DNA of 64,000 nucleotides from Naasia sp. SYSU D00057 (GCF_017916505.1 NZ_JAFMSZ010000001.1:1178001-1242000); one strand, 5' to 3'; positions 1 through 9,823 are shown, counted from the first letter of the stretch. A program made the numbers and translations. Notes: generated by a model from the sequence alone, not told the origin.

Positions 1-375
1 TCCGCCGGAGCTGGAGGAGGACTCCTCCTCGACGGCCGGTGGGGGCGGGGGCGGCGGAGGCTTCGGCTTCTCGGTGACCGTGAAGTTGTCGCGCGTGATC
101 TGCTCGGCCTCGTACGCGGCCGTCTCGACCTGGAGCAGCTGCTGCGCCTCGACGGACAGGCGGGACGTCGACGTCATGTAGTACGGGGACGCCGTGGCGC
201 CCGCGTACGGGTCCGTCACGTTGACGAGGAGGATGCCGAAGACGGCGACGAACCCGAAGAGGGAGAGGGCGATCCGCCCGTGCATCGGAGCCTTGCGCGC
301 GCGCCGCTGCGGGGGTCGCGTCGGGGACGCCCCGGAAGGCCGGATGGCAATCGCCGTGCTCGAATGCTTACCCAC
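1..375 (-). CDS. Membrane-anchored protein, N-terminal part only
   Basis: The frame begins at a GTG on the minus strand and is still open at the window edge, so only about 125 residues are visible. They show a basic N-terminus (rich in Arg, Pro and Lys), one hydrophobic segment at about residues 37-53, a Thr/Ser/Tyr-rich stretch, and a charged helix rich in Gln and Glu (about 75-100). A polyproline run and a Glu/Ser-rich linker follow. This layout suggests a single-pass protein with an extracytoplasmic C-terminal domain, perhaps a cell-wall peptidase, but that domain lies outside the window. No clear ribosome binding site precedes the GTG. An internal ATG about 31 codons later, just before the membrane segment, is an alternative start. 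Confidence 0.6.
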   Translation of the reverse strand, partial: MGKHSSTAIAIRPSGASPTRPPQRRARKAPMHGRIALSLFGFVAVFGILLVNVTDPYAGATASPYYMTSTSRLSVEAQQLLQVETAAYEAEQITRDNFTVTEKPKPPPPPPPPAVEEESSSSSGG

Positions 376-444
376 GATGAACCGATGGTAGCAAACGGTC
401 CCCGCAAGACCCCGGATAGGGGCCCGCCGCCGTGTCCGCGCCGC

Positions 445-996
445 TCACCGGACGGCGAGCATCACGTCGACGACGGCATCGAGCAGCATGTCGACCTGCC
501 ACTCCTGGTAGCCCCCGCGGCGCGGGCGGAAGGCGACCGTGCGCACCTCGTCGATGCTCATGGGGGTGCCGTCCTTGAAGTACTTCCCCAGCCGCGCGCT
601 GAACCTGTCGACCTCGTCGATGTCGTAGCCGATCGACATGGCGCCCGCGTGCTCGAACCGCTCGCCGTCGGGGCGGCTGACGCGCTCGAGGATCTCTGCG
701 GCCGTGGAACGGGCCTCGCTGAACCACGCCTTCTCGCCCTGCGCCTTCACCGCGTGGTTGCGCTCGCGCAGCGCGAACGCGTCCTCGAGCCGCTCGAGCG
801 CCGCATCCACGTGGGCGGTCGAGTAGCCGCCCTTCTCCATGGGGAAGGCGGTGCGGCGGATCGTGCGGGCGTCGATCCCGGTGATCGTGCCGGCCGGCGA
901 GTCGTACGCCCGGCGCGCGACGGCGAGGAACCGGTCCACGTCCTCCACCCGGTAGCCGAGCTTCGTGCGCCGGCTCCGGGGGAAGGTGTTCGCCAT
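445..996 (-). CDS. DivIVA-domain repeat protein
   Basis: A 183-residue protein with two copies of the short DivIVA-type motif. The first has a GYRVEDVDRFL-like segment followed by GIDARTIRRTAFPMEKGGY; the second has GYDIDEVDRFSARL followed by SIDEVRTVAFRPRRGGY. This tandem arrangement matches the small actinobacterial DivI1A-domain proteins, which are of unclear function and are presumed to be linked to the cell envelope or polar growth. The start is taken at the ATG at 996. An ATG three codons upstream is equally possible, while a further in-frame upstream extension is low-complexity Arg/Pro/Ala sequence and is not believed. It is the last gene after cdsA on the same strand. Confidence 0.8.
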   Translation of the reverse strand: MANTFPRSRRTKLGYRVEDVDRFLAVARRAYDSPAGTITGIDARTIRRTAFPMEKGGYSTAHVDAALERLEDAFALRERNHAVKAQGEKAWFSEARSTAAEILERVSRPDGERFEHAGAMSIGYDIDEVDRFSARLGKYFKDGTPMSIDEVRTVAFRPRRGGYQEWQVDMLLDAVVDVMLAVR

Positions 997-1037
997 GGCC
1001 ACCATTGTGCCGCTGATCGCGCGGGCGGCCGGGAGGC

Positions 1038-2009
1038 TCAGCGGGCGAGGAGGAAGAGCGCGTACGCGGCCACGGCCGAAGGCAGGATCGAGTCGAGCCG
1101 GTCGAGGAAGCCGCCGTGGCCGGGCAGCCACGAGCTGATGTCCTTGATCTCGAGGTCGCGCTTGATCATCGACTCGGTGAGGTCACCGACCGTCGCGGTG
1201 ACGACGAGCACCCCGCCGAAGAGGAGCCCGAACGCCCACGACTCCCCCAGCATGAAGACGCTGATCAGCACACCGGTGATGAGTGCGGCGGCCGCGCTGC
1301 CGGCGAAGCCCTCCCACGTCTTCTTGGGGCTGATCCTGGGTGCCATGGGGTGCTTGCCGAAGGCGACGCCCGCCGCGTACGCGCCGACGTCGCAGGCCAC
1401 CACCACGATGAGGAAGCCGAGCGTCCACCACTGGCCGCCCTCCTCCGCCGTGAGCACGACCGTGAAGCTGCCGAGGAGGGTGAGGTAGAGCTGGATGAAG
1501 GCACCGGCGCCGAGATCGAGCCGGAGGTCCTCCGCCTTCGTCGAGCCGCGGCCGAAGAGCGCCTCGACGAGGCGCCACGCCGTGACGAAGGCCATCGCGG
1601 CGAGCACGCCGAACCACTGCCCGAGGCCGGGGAAGAAGTACGCGGCCGGCAGCACGACCGCCGCCGCGACGACCGAGGCGACGCGCGGCACGTCCCGTCC
1701 GGACCGGCGGAGCGCCCCGGCGAGCTCGACCACCGCGAACGCGACGAGCACGCCCGCGAGGACGAGGAAGAGCTCCTTCACCACCACCAGGCTGAGGATG
1801 AGGATCGCGCCGAGCAGCAGGCCGACCGCCGCCGCGAACAGCAGGTTGCGGCCGGTGCGCGCGTTGATGCGCGCCTGCGTCTCCTCGAACTGCTCGCGGG
1901 CGGCGCGCACCTGCGCCTCGATGTCGGCGCGCCGCTGCTCGACCTGAGCCTGCAGCTCGCCGCGCTTCAGGAAGGGGCGGCGCCGCGCGGGGCCGTTCGG
2001 TGCCGTCAC
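1038..2009 (-). CDS. cdsA: Phosphatidate cytidylyltransferase
   Basis: CDP-diacylglycerol synthase: an integral membrane enzyme converting phosphatidate and CTP to CDP-diacylglycerol for phospholipid synthesis. The 323-residue protein has multiple membrane helices from about residue 55 onward. The CTP transferase signature lies in the C-terminal third: ISPKKTWEG (226-234), GDLTESMIKRD (275-285) and HGGFLDRLDS (298-307). A charged coiled-coil-like segment of about 45 residues precedes the first helix, an N-terminal extension commonly seen in actinobacterial CdsA. It follows frr directly in the conserved tsf-pyrH-frr-cdsA order. Confidence 0.97.
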   Translation of the reverse strand: MTAPNGPARRRPFLKRGELQAQVEQRRADIEAQVRAAREQFEETQARINARTGRNLLFAAAVGLLLGAILILSLVVVKELFLVLAGVLVAFAVVELAGALRRSGRDVPRVASVVAAAVVLPAAYFFPGLGQWFGVLAAMAFVTAWRLVEALFGRGSTKAEDLRLDLGAGAFIQLYLTLLGSFTVVLTAEEGGQWWTLGFLIVVVACDVGAYAAGVAFGKHPMAPRISPKKTWEGFAGSAAAALITGVLISVFMLGESWAFGLLFGGVLVVTATVGDLTESMIKRDLEIKDISSWLPGHGGFLDRLDSILPSAVAAYALFLLAR

Positions 2010-2029
2010 GGCGGGATCCTCGCCGGCCC

Positions 2030-2584
2030 CTACACCTCGAGGAGCTCGGCTTCCTTCCGCTTCAGCGCCTCGTCGATCTGGTCGATGTGCGTCTTGGTGA
2101 TCTGCTCGAGCTCCTTCTCGCCGCGCGACAGGTCGTCGTCGCCGACCTCGCCCTTGAGGGAGTCGAGGTCGTCCTTCGCACGACGGCGGATGTTGCGGAC
2201 CGAGACCTTCGCGTCCTCGCCCTTGCCGCGGGCGATCTTCACGAACTCCTTGCGGCGGTCCTCGGTGAGCTCGGGCAGCACGACGCGGATGATGCTGCCG
2301 TCGTTCGACGGGTTCGCGCCGAGGTTCGGCATCGCGACGATCGCCTTCTCGATCTCCTTGAGGGCGCTCTTGTCGTACGGCGTGACGATGAGCACGCGCG
2401 CCTCGGGCGTCTGCAGGCCGGCCAGCTGCGCGAGCGGCGTCGGCGTCCCGTAGTAGTCCACGGGGATCTTCTGGAAGAGCGCCGGGTTGATGCGGCCGGT
2501 GCGGACCGTGGACAGGTCGTCCTTGGCGACCTCCACGGCCTTCTTCATCCGCTCGGTGGCGTCGGACAGCACATCCGCGATCAC
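2030..2584 (-). CDS. frr: Ribosome recycling factor
   Basis: RRF splits the post-termination ribosome together with EF-G. The protein is 184 residues, the family's normal length, and contains the [10 protein letters not shown] region near the N-terminus and the C-terminal [24 protein letters not shown] helices. The start is chosen at a GTG (V-I-A-D-V-L) because an AAGGAG ribosome binding site sits about 8 nt upstream and this gives the canonical length. A longer in-frame version begins 10 codons earlier but has no binding site. It lies between pyrH and cdsA. Confidence 0.97.
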   Translation of the reverse strand: MIADVLSDATERMKKAVEVAKDDLSTVRTGRINPALFQKIPVDYYGTPTPLAQLAGLQTPEARVLIVTPYDKSALKEIEKAIVAMPNLGANPSNDGSIIRVVLPELTEDRRKEFVKIARGKGEDAKVSVRNIRRRAKDDLDSLKGEVGDDDLSRGEKELEQITKTHIDQIDEALKRKEAELLEV

Positions 2585-2662
2585 GGGCACACTCCTTCGT
2601 TGTCTGCTCGCCATTCTAGGCGGGGCGGTGGATCGGCCACCGGCGGCGGCGGCGATCGGAGG

Positions 2663-3412
<750 letters not shown>

Positions 3413-3453
3413 TTAGTGCCCGCCGCGACACCCGACCGACGGAGGGAGCCCCC

Positions 3454-4185
3454 GTGGAGATCGCCGGGCCGCCCCGAGGCGCCGTCGCCGTTCCCCTGGC
3501 GGTCGCCCGAGTCGCCGGCGGACCCGTCGAGCCCGTCTGGCGGAGCAGCGAGGGCGGGCTGACCTTCCGGCTCACGGGCGGCCGCTACGCGAAGTGGGCG
3601 CCCGCGGGCACTCCCCTCGACCTGGCGGCGGAGCGCGACCGCATGCTCTGGGCCGGGCCGTTCGCCCGAGTGCCGACGCCGCTCGCGCTCCTCCGGGACG
3701 AGGAGGGCTCGTGCCTGGTCACGACGGCCCTGCCCGGCCGGAGCGCTGTCCACGAGCGCTGGCTCGCCGAGCCGGCCACTGCGGTGCGGGCGATCGGCGC
3801 CGGGCTGCGCGCTCTGCACGAGGCGCTTCCCGTGCAGGACTGCCCGTTCGACTGGTCGGTGGCCGAGCGCCTCGAGCGCGCCCGCCGCTCCGGGCTCCGC
3901 CCCGATTCAGCGCTCGAGGAGGCCCCAACGATCGACCGCCTCGTCGTGTGCCACGGCGACGCCTGCGCGCCGAACACGCTGCTGGACGATGCGGGGCAGT
4001 GGAGCGGGCACGTGGACCTCGGCACGCTCGGCGTCGCCGACCGCTGGGCCGACCTCGCCGTCGCGAGCTGGAGCACCGCCTGGAACTACGGCGACGACTG
4101 GACCGGCGCCCTGCTCGAGGCGTACGGGATCGACCGCGACGAGGAGCGCCTCCGGTACTACCGCGCCCTGTGGGACGCGACCTGA
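3454..4185 (+). CDS. Aminoglycoside phosphotransferase family protein (APH(3')-like)
   Basis: A 243-residue APH/ChoK-fold kinase. The catalytic loop reads CHGDACAPNTLLDD (H167, G168, D169, N174), followed by the metal-binding segment HVDLGTLGVADRWADLAVA (D188). This matches the HGD...PN...DLG...VADRYQD pattern of APH(3') enzymes. The phosphate-anchoring Lys is probably K47 in YAKWAP. The start is a GTG with an upstream GGAGGGAG binding site. It lies antisense within the otherwise minus-strand rpsB-tsf-pyrH-frr operon, with its 3' end facing tsf. APH family membership is well supported; true antibiotic resistance cannot be inferred, because many chromosomal APH-fold proteins act on other small molecules. 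Confidence 0.85.
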   Translation: MEIAGPPRGAVAVPLAVARVAGGPVEPVWRSSEGGLTFRLTGGRYAKWAPAGTPLDLAAERDRMLWAGPFARVPTPLALLRDEEGSCLVTTALPGRSAVHERWLAEPATAVRAIGAGLRALHEALPVQDCPFDWSVAERLERARRSGLRPDSALEEAPTIDRLVVCHGDACAPNTLLDDAGQWSGHVDLGTLGVADRWADLAVASWSTAWNYGDDWTGALLEAYGIDRDEERLRYYRALWDAT

Positions 4186-4236
4186 GCCGGTTCGGGGGCG
4201 CCTGAGGCGCCGCCCCTGGGCTCCGGGGGGGTACCA

Positions 4237-4310
4237 AATCAAGGAGAACTGGCCGCCTGTGCGCCCGCCGATGCCGATCGGGGCGGATCCGCCGGAGATT
4301 CTCCTTGATT
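4237..4310. repeat. 12-bp perfect inverted repeat between APH gene and tsf
   Basis: AATCAAGGAGAA at 4237-4248 is exactly complementary to TTCTCCTTGATT at 4299-4310, separated by 50 GC-rich bases. The arms are markedly AT-rich against the surroundings. It lies between the convergent ends of the APH-like gene and tsf, so a bidirectional terminator or an insertion scar are the main possibilities. Confidence 0.75.
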
Positions 4311-4349
4311 CGTCACGCTCGCACTCCCCAGCGCGACTCCCGGGAACGC

Positions 4350-4383
4350 GGAACGGGAGCCGCCCGAGGGCGACTCCCGTTCC
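4350..4383 (-). terminator. Terminator-like hairpin downstream of tsf
   Basis: GGAACGGGAG (4350-4359) pairs perfectly with CTCCCGTTCC (4374-4383) around a short GC-rich loop, 20 bp beyond the tsf stop. There is no long T-tract, as is common for actinobacterial terminators. Confidence 0.6.
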
Positions 4384-4403
4384 GTCCGATCAGAGCGTCA
4401 GGC

Positions 4404-5231
4404 TCAGACGCCGACCTTCACCCGGGTGAACCCCTGGACGGTGAGGCCCGAGTCCTGCAGGACCTTGCTGACCGTGAGCTTGTTGTCCTTGGCGTACGCC
4501 TGGTCGAGCAGCACGATCTCCTTGAAGAAGCCCGTCAGCCGGCCCTCGATGATCTTGGGCAGCGCCGCCTCCGGCTTGCCCTCGTTCTTCGCGGTCTCGG
4601 TGACGATCTCCCGCTCGCGCTCGACGATGTCCGCGGGGACCTCGTCACGCGTCAGGTAGCGCGGGTTGGCGAACGCGATGTGCTGCGCGATGCTCCGCGC
4701 GGTCTCCGCATCCTCGCCCGTGTAGCCGACGACGACGCCGACCTGCGGAGGCAGGTCCTTGCTCGTCTTGTGCAGGTAGATCGCGAACTTCTCGCCCGGG
4801 ACCTTGACGACGCGGCGCAGCTCGACCTTCTCGCCGATGAGCGCCGCCTCGTCGTTGATGAGCTCGCCGACCGTCTGCGAGCCGGCGGAGGCGGTGAGGC
4901 CCTCCTCGGCGCTCGCGACGCCCGCGGCGTGGACCGCCTCGAGGACCTTGTCCGCGAGCGCGATGAAGCGCTCGTTCTTCGCGACGAAGTCGGTCTCGCT
5001 CGCGAGCTCGATCAGGGTCGCGAAGCCCGCGCCCTCCTTCGCGGCCACGAGGCCCGCGGTGGTGGTGCGGCCCTCGCGCTTGGCGACGCCCTTCAGACCC
5101 TTCACGCGGAGGATCTCGATGGCCTTCTCGATGTCGCCGTCCGCCTCGACGAGGGCGTTCTTGCTGTCGAGCATGCCGGCACCGAGCCGGTCACGCAGCG
5201 TCTTGACGTCGGCTGCGGTGAAGCTTGCCAT
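4404..5231 (-). CDS. tsf: Elongation factor Ts
   Basis: EF-Ts, the guanine-nucleotide exchange factor for EF-Tu. It is 275 residues, normal for actinobacteria. The N-terminal UBA-like domain (KTLRDRLGAGMLDSKNAL...) and the exchange signature (ASETDFVAKNERF) are present. It lies 30 bp downstream of rpsB and is probably co-transcribed with it; a hairpin follows at 4350-4383. Confidence 0.98.
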   Translation of the reverse strand: MASFTAADVKTLRDRLGAGMLDSKNALVEADGDIEKAIEILRVKGLKGVAKREGRTTTAGLVAAKEGAGFATLIELASETDFVAKNERFIALADKVLEAVHAAGVASAEEGLTASAGSQTVGELINDEAALIGEKVELRRVVKVPGEKFAIYLHKTSKDLPPQVGVVVGYTGEDAETARSIAQHIAFANPRYLTRDEVPADIVEREREIVTETAKNEGKPEAALPKIIEGRLTGFFKEIVLLDQAYAKDNKLTVSKVLQDSGLTVQGFTRVKVGV

Positions 5232-5261
5232 TCCTGACTCCTCTTGCTGTTGCTTCGATGC

Positions 5262-6242
5262 TTACTTGGCGGCCTTGGCGGCGCGCGGCGTCTTCTCGTC
5301 CTCGGTCGCGGCGGCCTCGATCTTGGCCTCGGCCTGCTCGTCCGTCTCCGGAGCGTGCTCGGCGACGACGGTCTCGTCGGCCTGGGCGTTGAGGTCGGCG
5401 TCGGCCTTCGCGTCGGCGTCGTTCTCCTCGACCGGGGCCTCCGCGGCAGCGGGCGCCTCGGCGGCAGGGGCGCTCTCGGCCTGGCCGGCCTCGAGGAGCT
5501 CGCGCTCCCACTCGGCCAGCGGCTCGGCGGCCTCGTCACCCTCGGAGGGCTTCTGGTGGCGCTGGATGAGACCCTCGGCGGCGGCGTCCGCGATGATCCG
5601 GGTGAGCAGGGCGACACTGCGGATCGCGTCGTCGTTGCCCGGGATCGGGTAGGCCAGCTCGTCCGGGTCGGCGTTGGTGTCGAGGATGCCGATCACCGGG
5701 ATGCCGAGCTTCTTGGCCTCGTCGACGGCGAGGTGCTCGCGCTTCGAGTCGACGACCCAGATCGCGGACGGGGTCTTGCCGAGGTTGCGGATGCCGCCCA
5801 GCGTCTTCTCGAGCTTGTCGCGCTCGCGGCGCTGGATGAGCAGCTCCTTCTTCGTGTAGCCCTTGCTCGTGTCGTCGAAGTCGACGAGGTCGAGCTCCTT
5901 CAGCCGGTTGAGGCGCTTGTGCACCGTGGTGAAGTTGGTGAGCAGACCGCCGAGCCAGCGCTGGTTGACGTACGGCTGGCCGACGCGCTTCGCCTGCTCG
6001 GCGATGGCCTCCTGGGCCTGCTTCTTGGTGCCGACGAAGAGGATGGTGCCGCCGTGGGCGACCGTCTCCTTGACGAAGTCGTACGCCTTGTCGATGTAGG
6101 CGAGCGACTGCTGCAGGTCGATGATGTGGATCCCGCTGCGCTCCGTGAGGATGAAGCGCTTGACCTTCGGGTTCCACCGGCGGGTCTGGTGCCCGAAGTG
6201 GACGCCGCTGTCGAGCAGCTGGCGGATGGTGACGACGGCCAT
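5262..6242 (-). CDS. rpsB: 30S ribosomal protein S2
   Basis: S2 of the small subunit, 326 residues. The conserved core ([19 protein letters not shown] at the start, [50 protein letters not shown]) ends near residue 245. A tail of about 80 residues rich in Ala and Glu follows, ending in a basic [10 protein letters not shown]. Acidic C-terminal extensions on S2 are usual in this lineage. A GGAGC binding site precedes the ATG. It is the first gene of the rpsB-tsf pair. Confidence 0.98.
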   Translation of the reverse strand: MAVVTIRQLLDSGVHFGHQTRRWNPKVKRFILTERSGIHIIDLQQSLAYIDKAYDFVKETVAHGGTILFVGTKKQAQEAIAEQAKRVGQPYVNQRWLGGLLTNFTTVHKRLNRLKELDLVDFDDTSKGYTKKELLIQRRERDKLEKTLGGIRNLGKTPSAIWVVDSKREHLAVDEAKKLGIPVIGILDTNADPDELAYPIPGNDDAIRSVALLTRIIADAAAEGLIQRHQKPSEGDEAAEPLAEWERELLEAGQAESAPAAEAPAAAEAPVEENDADAKADADLNAQADETVVAEHAPETDEQAEAKIEAAATEDEKTPRAAKAAK

Positions 6243-6439
6243 GGCCGTGCTCCTGTTCCCGGCGCGCGCCCGCGCGAGCGGGAACGGCGCCGATTCGGTT
6301 GCCTACCGCGACCGGACGGCCGCGGATCCTGGTGCCCGGCACGCAGCCGCCTCCTGTCCGGAGGACCGATGGCTTGCGGAGGCCTGGTGGGCACGCGAAG
6401 TCACCCCGCTGGGCGAGGTGCGGCATCCATGTTACAGGA

Positions 6440-6461
6440 CCGGGCCCGCCGATGGGCCCGG
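6440..6461 (-). terminator. Hairpin downstream of the response regulator gene
   Basis: CCGGGCCC and GGGCCCGG form an 8-bp perfect stem around a 6-nt loop, starting 8 bp after the regulator stop codon and upstream of rpsB. There is no T-tract. The remaining 6243-6439 should carry the rpsB promoter; I see no other convincing element there. Confidence 0.5.
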
Positions 6462-6468
6462 GAGTCGG

Positions 6469-7104
6469 TCAGCGCCGGACGCCGAGGCCGGCCTCCCGGG
6501 CGCGGATGATCGCCTCGGCGCGGTCGCGCACCATCAGCTTGGCGAAGATGGAGCTGACGTAGTTGCGGACCGTCTTCTCGGAGAGGAAGAGACGCCGGGC
6601 GACCTCGGCGTTCGAGAGTCCGGCGGCGAGGAGGTCGAGCACTTCGCGCTCCCGGTCGGCGAGCTCGGGGAACGGTGGTGGCGGCGTGCCGCCCGCCGCG
6701 AAGAGGGCGCGCATCCGCCGTGCGATCTCCGGGCCGTACACCGCCTGTCCGGACGACACCGCGGCGAGCGCGGCAGCGATCTCCTCCTGCCCCGCTCCCT
6801 TGAGCAGGTAGCCCAGGGCACCCGCGTGCAGCGCGGCGCCGACGGCATCGTCGTCCGCGATCATCGTGAGGACGAGCACCCGCACGTCGGGGTCCTCGGC
6901 GACGAGCTGCCGGGTGGCGTCGAGTCCGGACAGCACCGGCATCTGGATGTCCATGAGCACGACGTCCGGCCGGAGGCGCCGCACGAGCTCCACCGCCTCG
7001 GCGCCGTCGGAGGCCTCGGCGACTACCTCGACGTCGAGGTCCTCGAGCAGCACGCGGAGCCCGCGGCGGAAGACGGGGTGGTCGTCGGCGAGCACGGCCT
7101 TCAT
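6469..7104 (-). CDS. NarL/LuxR-family response regulator
   Basis: A 211-residue two-component response regulator. The receiver domain (about 1-120) shows the acidic pocket (ADDH, 6-9), the phospho-acceptor D52 in VVLMDIQMP, and the switch region VLTMIADDD. The C-terminal LuxR-type helix-turn-helix (about 145-205) reads LADREREVLDLLAAGLSNAE, VARRLFLSEKTVRNYVSSIF. It overlaps the upstream histidine kinase gene by 4 bp (ATGA), so the two are translationally coupled and form one signalling pair. The stimulus is unknown. Confidence 0.93.
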   Translation of the reverse strand: MKAVLADDHPVFRRGLRVLLEDLDVEVVAEASDGAEAVELVRRLRPDVVLMDIQMPVLSGLDATRQLVAEDPDVRVLVLTMIADDDAVGAALHAGALGYLLKGAGQEEIAAALAAVSSGQAVYGPEIARRMRALFAAGGTPPPPFPELADREREVLDLLAAGLSNAEVARRLFLSEKTVRNYVSSIFAKLMVRDRAEAIIRAREAGLGVRR

Positions 7105-9080
7105 CGCGGGTCCTCCCAGGGCAGCGCGGCGGCGACGCGGGTGCCGGTCGGCTCCGCGCGGGTGACGGTGCAGCTTCCTCCGAGCTCGGCGGCGCGCTCG
7201 CGCATCGAGGTGAGACCGACGCCGCCCCCGGCGTCCGGGGCGATGCCCGCACCGTCGTCGAGCACCTCCAGCTCGAGCACGCCGGGGCGCGCCTTCACGG
7301 TCACGGCGATCCTCCGGGCTCGGGAGTGCCGGACGGCGTTGAGCATCGCCTCCTGCGCGATGCGCAGAGCGGCGACCTCGACCGCCGCGGGCAGCAGCGG
7401 GAGGCCGTCGGCATCGACGGTGATCTCGGGCCCGCTCCCGCCGTCCCGGCCGGTGAGGGCGGCGGCGCCGGAGCGCAGCGTCTCGGCGAGGCCGAGGTCG
7501 TCGAGCGACGGCGGCCGGAGCCCCTCGACGAGGCGGCGGACGTCGCGCACCGCCTCCCCGATGTCGTCCCGGCCCGCGGACACGAGTCGCCGGGCCCGGT
7601 CGAGGTCCGAGCGGGCGAGAGCGGACGCGGCGGTGTCGAGGGTCATCACGGCAGCGGCGAGCTGGGGCCCGAGACCGTCGTGCAGGTCCCGCCGCAGCCG
7701 CCGTCGCTCGTCCTCACGCGTGGCGAGCAGCTCGGTGCGGGAGCCGTCGAGGGCGTGCGCGAGCCGAAGGGCGTACGCCGGAGCGGCCAGGGCCTCCCCC
7801 AGCTCCTCGAGCGCCCGGCGGTCGGGCGACGCCAGGACTCCCCCGTCCCGCGCACCGGCGCGGAGCACCCCGACGCGCTCCCCGTGCAGTGTCAGGGGCA
7901 CCTCGACGCCTCCTTCCGTGACGGAGGGCCCGGCGGTGAAGGCGCGGCTCCCGTCCGGCAGCGGGACCTCCACGGTGACCGACCCGAGCCGGAGGGCGTC
8001 GGCGACCTCCGCCGTCCCGACCGCGAGCGCCTCGCCGGGGCCCACGGCCGCGCGCACCCGCTCGGCCAGTGCGCGCCGGAGCTCGGCCGGATCGGGGCGG
8101 CGCCCCCGGAACAGCCGGGTCACCGCGCGCCGCACGGCGAGGTGCAGCGGGTGGAACACGAGCGCGACCGCGAAGGCGGCCACGAACCCGGCGACCGGCG
8201 ACGTGGCGCCGAGCAGCGCGCCGGCCCATCCCGTGACCGCGGCGTACACGAGCGCACTGCCCGCGAGCAGGAGGACCCCGACGAGGGCGCGGCCTGCGAC
8301 CAGGTCGATGTCGTAGAGCCGGTACCGGGTGGCCGCGACCGCGAGGCCGAGAGGGAGGCCGAGCACGGCGACGGCGACGGCCCACGGCGGCGCGGTGAAC
8401 GTCGCGATCACGGCGACCAGCAGGCCGAGGCCGACCCAGGCCAGCTGGCGCCGCTCCACCGGCCCGCCCCGTCGCACGCGCACGACGACCGACGCGATCC
8501 CGGACAGGACGAGGAGGAGCAGCGGAACGGTGAACGCCGGGCTCGAGAACGGGTCCGATCGCCCCGTCGTGGCGGCCGTCCCGGCCACGACGAGGGTCGA
8601 CACCGCGGTGAAGGCGACGGCCGCGCCCGCGGCGGTGCGCCCGGCGCCGCCGAGCGATCGGCCGTACGGGACCACGTGCGGCAGCACGGTGGTGGTGACC
8701 AGCAGGCCCGGGAGCCACGCCCAGGCCCGCACCCAGTCGGCGAGGGCGGAGGGACCGGCGGCCGACACGGAGGTGGCGAGGACGTAGGCGGCGGCGGAGG
8801 CGGCGACCACCAGCAGCAGGGCCGCCATCCGCTGCGCGGCGGGCACCCCGGCGAGCACCGCGCCGGCCAGGGCGAACGAGGTCGCCACGACGGGCTCCGG
8901 CGTGCGGAACAGCTGCGGAAGCCAGTCGCCTCCGGTCAGGAGGGGCAGGGCGACCGCGGCGAGCGCCGCGAGGACGGCGAGGGCGGCGATCAGCCGGGCC
9001 GCTGCGACGGCGGCCCGGCTGATCGTGCGCGCCGGAACCGGGACGGGGAGCTCCCGCTCGGCGGCCGCAGGTGCAGTCAT
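7101..9080 (-). CDS. Sensor histidine kinase (HisKA_3 / NarX-like)
   Basis: A 659-residue membrane sensor kinase. About ten hydrophobic segments fill residues 25-320. A GAF-like region follows, then the HisKA_3 dimerisation helix with RRLRRDLHDGLGPQLA (phosphorylated His) near residue 455. The HATPase domain contains QEAMLNAVRHSRA (N box) and DDGAGI / GGGVGLTSMRERA (G boxes). It phosphorylates the regulator encoded immediately downstream. The start is placed at the ATG at 9080; the longer in-frame extension upstream is low-complexity. The heavy membrane content resembles the MASE-like sensors of actinobacteria, whose signals are mostly unknown. Confidence 0.9.
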   Translation of the reverse strand: MTAPAAAERELPVPVPARTISRAAVAAARLIAALAVLAALAAVALPLLTGGDWLPQLFRTPEPVVATSFALAGAVLAGVPAAQRMAALLLVVAASAAAYVLATSVSAAGPSALADWVRAWAWLPGLLVTTTVLPHVVPYGRSLGGAGRTAAGAAVAFTAVSTLVVAGTAATTGRSDPFSSPAFTVPLLLLVLSGIASVVVRVRRGGPVERRQLAWVGLGLLVAVIATFTAPPWAVAVAVLGLPLGLAVAATRYRLYDIDLVAGRALVGVLLLAGSALVYAAVTGWAGALLGATSPVAGFVAAFAVALVFHPLHLAVRRAVTRLFRGRRPDPAELRRALAERVRAAVGPGEALAVGTAEVADALRLGSVTVEVPLPDGSRAFTAGPSVTEGGVEVPLTLHGERVGVLRAGARDGGVLASPDRRALEELGEALAAPAYALRLAHALDGSRTELLATREDERRRLRRDLHDGLGPQLAAAVMTLDTAASALARSDLDRARRLVSAGRDDIGEAVRDVRRLVEGLRPPSLDDLGLAETLRSGAAALTGRDGGSGPEITVDADGLPLLPAAVEVAALRIAQEAMLNAVRHSRARRIAVTVKARPGVLELEVLDDGAGIAPDAGGGVGLTSMRERAAELGGSCTVTRAEPTGTRVAAALPWEDPR

Positions 9081-9103
9081 GGTGAGGGAGAGTATCGGTC
9101 CGG

Positions 9104-9823
9104 TCACCGCGCTGTCGCGACCCCGCCCCGGGCCGCCCGCAGACCGGCCACGGCGGCGCCGGCGCTCGCGGCGAGGAACAGCCAGTGCGGGTCCACCGGA
9201 CCGACCGCGCCGACGGTGAAGTCGACGACGATGAACACCAGCAGGGCCACACCGATCCACCGGGGCAGGACGCGGGTCCAGAGCAGTCCGACGGCGAGCA
9301 GGATCATCCCGATCACGCATCCGGCCAGGAACGGCAGCAGGAACAGCACGGCCAGCACCGGATCGGCCTGAGCGGCGTCGAGGACGGCCGCTGCCGATCC
9401 CGGATCCTCCAGTCCGGCGGCGGGCAGCTGCAGGAGGCCGAGGAGGTGGATGCCGACGAAGCCCCACATCCCGGCGAGCAGGGCGACTCTCGCCGCCATG
9501 GCGAGCCGCCGCGCCCGAGTGCCGAGGACCTGCGTCAGGGCGACGAATGCGATCGCCATGAGCGGGATGGCGAGCGTGCCGAGCACGGCGCGGGTGCCGT
9601 ACAGGGTCGCGTTCTCGGCGACGAGCCGGAGCTGGTCGGCGGTGCCCTCCGGGCGCTCGGGCAGGAACTGCGCGAGCACCGCTTCAGTGGTGTTGAGCAG
9701 AGCGCCGCCGATCAGCGCGACCGCGGCCAGGCGGGGGCCGACGCCCCCGGCTCGGGATCGGGCGGTCGCGGCACCGGCGGCGTCGGGCCGACCGGCGGTG
9801 GAGAGAGCTGCGGTGGTGTCCAT
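9104..9823 (-). CDS. Seven-helix-type membrane protein, DUF4386-like
   Basis: A 239-residue membrane protein with about six or seven hydrophobic segments from residue 28 onward, for example LAAVALIGGALLNTTEAVLAQ and VLFLLPFLAGCVIGMILL. No catalytic motif is visible. The start at 9823 is chosen because an AAGGGG binding site precedes that ATG, whereas the frame upstream is low-complexity. It ends 24 bp before the sensor kinase start and shares its orientation, so it may be an accessory sensor component in the same operon. It resembles the uncharacterised DUF4386-type family, at low certainty. Confidence 0.75.
   Translation of the reverse strand: MDTTAALSTAGRPDAAGAATARSRAGGVGPRLAAVALIGGALLNTTEAVLAQFLPERPEGTADQLRLVAENATLYGTRAVLGTLAIPLMAIAFVALTQVLGTRARRLAMAARVALLAGMWGFVGIHLLGLLQLPAAGLEDPGSAAAVLDAAQADPVLAVLFLLPFLAGCVIGMILLAVGLLWTRVLPRWIGVALLVFIVVDFTVGAVGPVDPHWLFLAASAGAAVAGLRAARGGVATAR

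Noticed and set aside
280-2453. Long plus-strand open frames over the DivIVA, cdsA and frr genes
   Set aside because: They are Arg/Ala/Pro/Gly-rich antisense shadows of well-identified minus-strand genes, a usual effect of high GC. The same applies to long frames over the histidine kinase, MFS, NCS1, CotH, comM, ffh and ftsY genes.
4237-4310. Insertion sequence remnant at the APH gene
   Set aside because: There is an inverted repeat but no transposase, no target duplication that I can see, and the arms lie on the same side of the APH gene.
6243-6439. Autoregulatory leader or riboswitch ahead of rpsB
   Set aside because: Only generic GC-rich hairpin potential (TTCCC...GGGAA) is seen; nothing matches a known leader.
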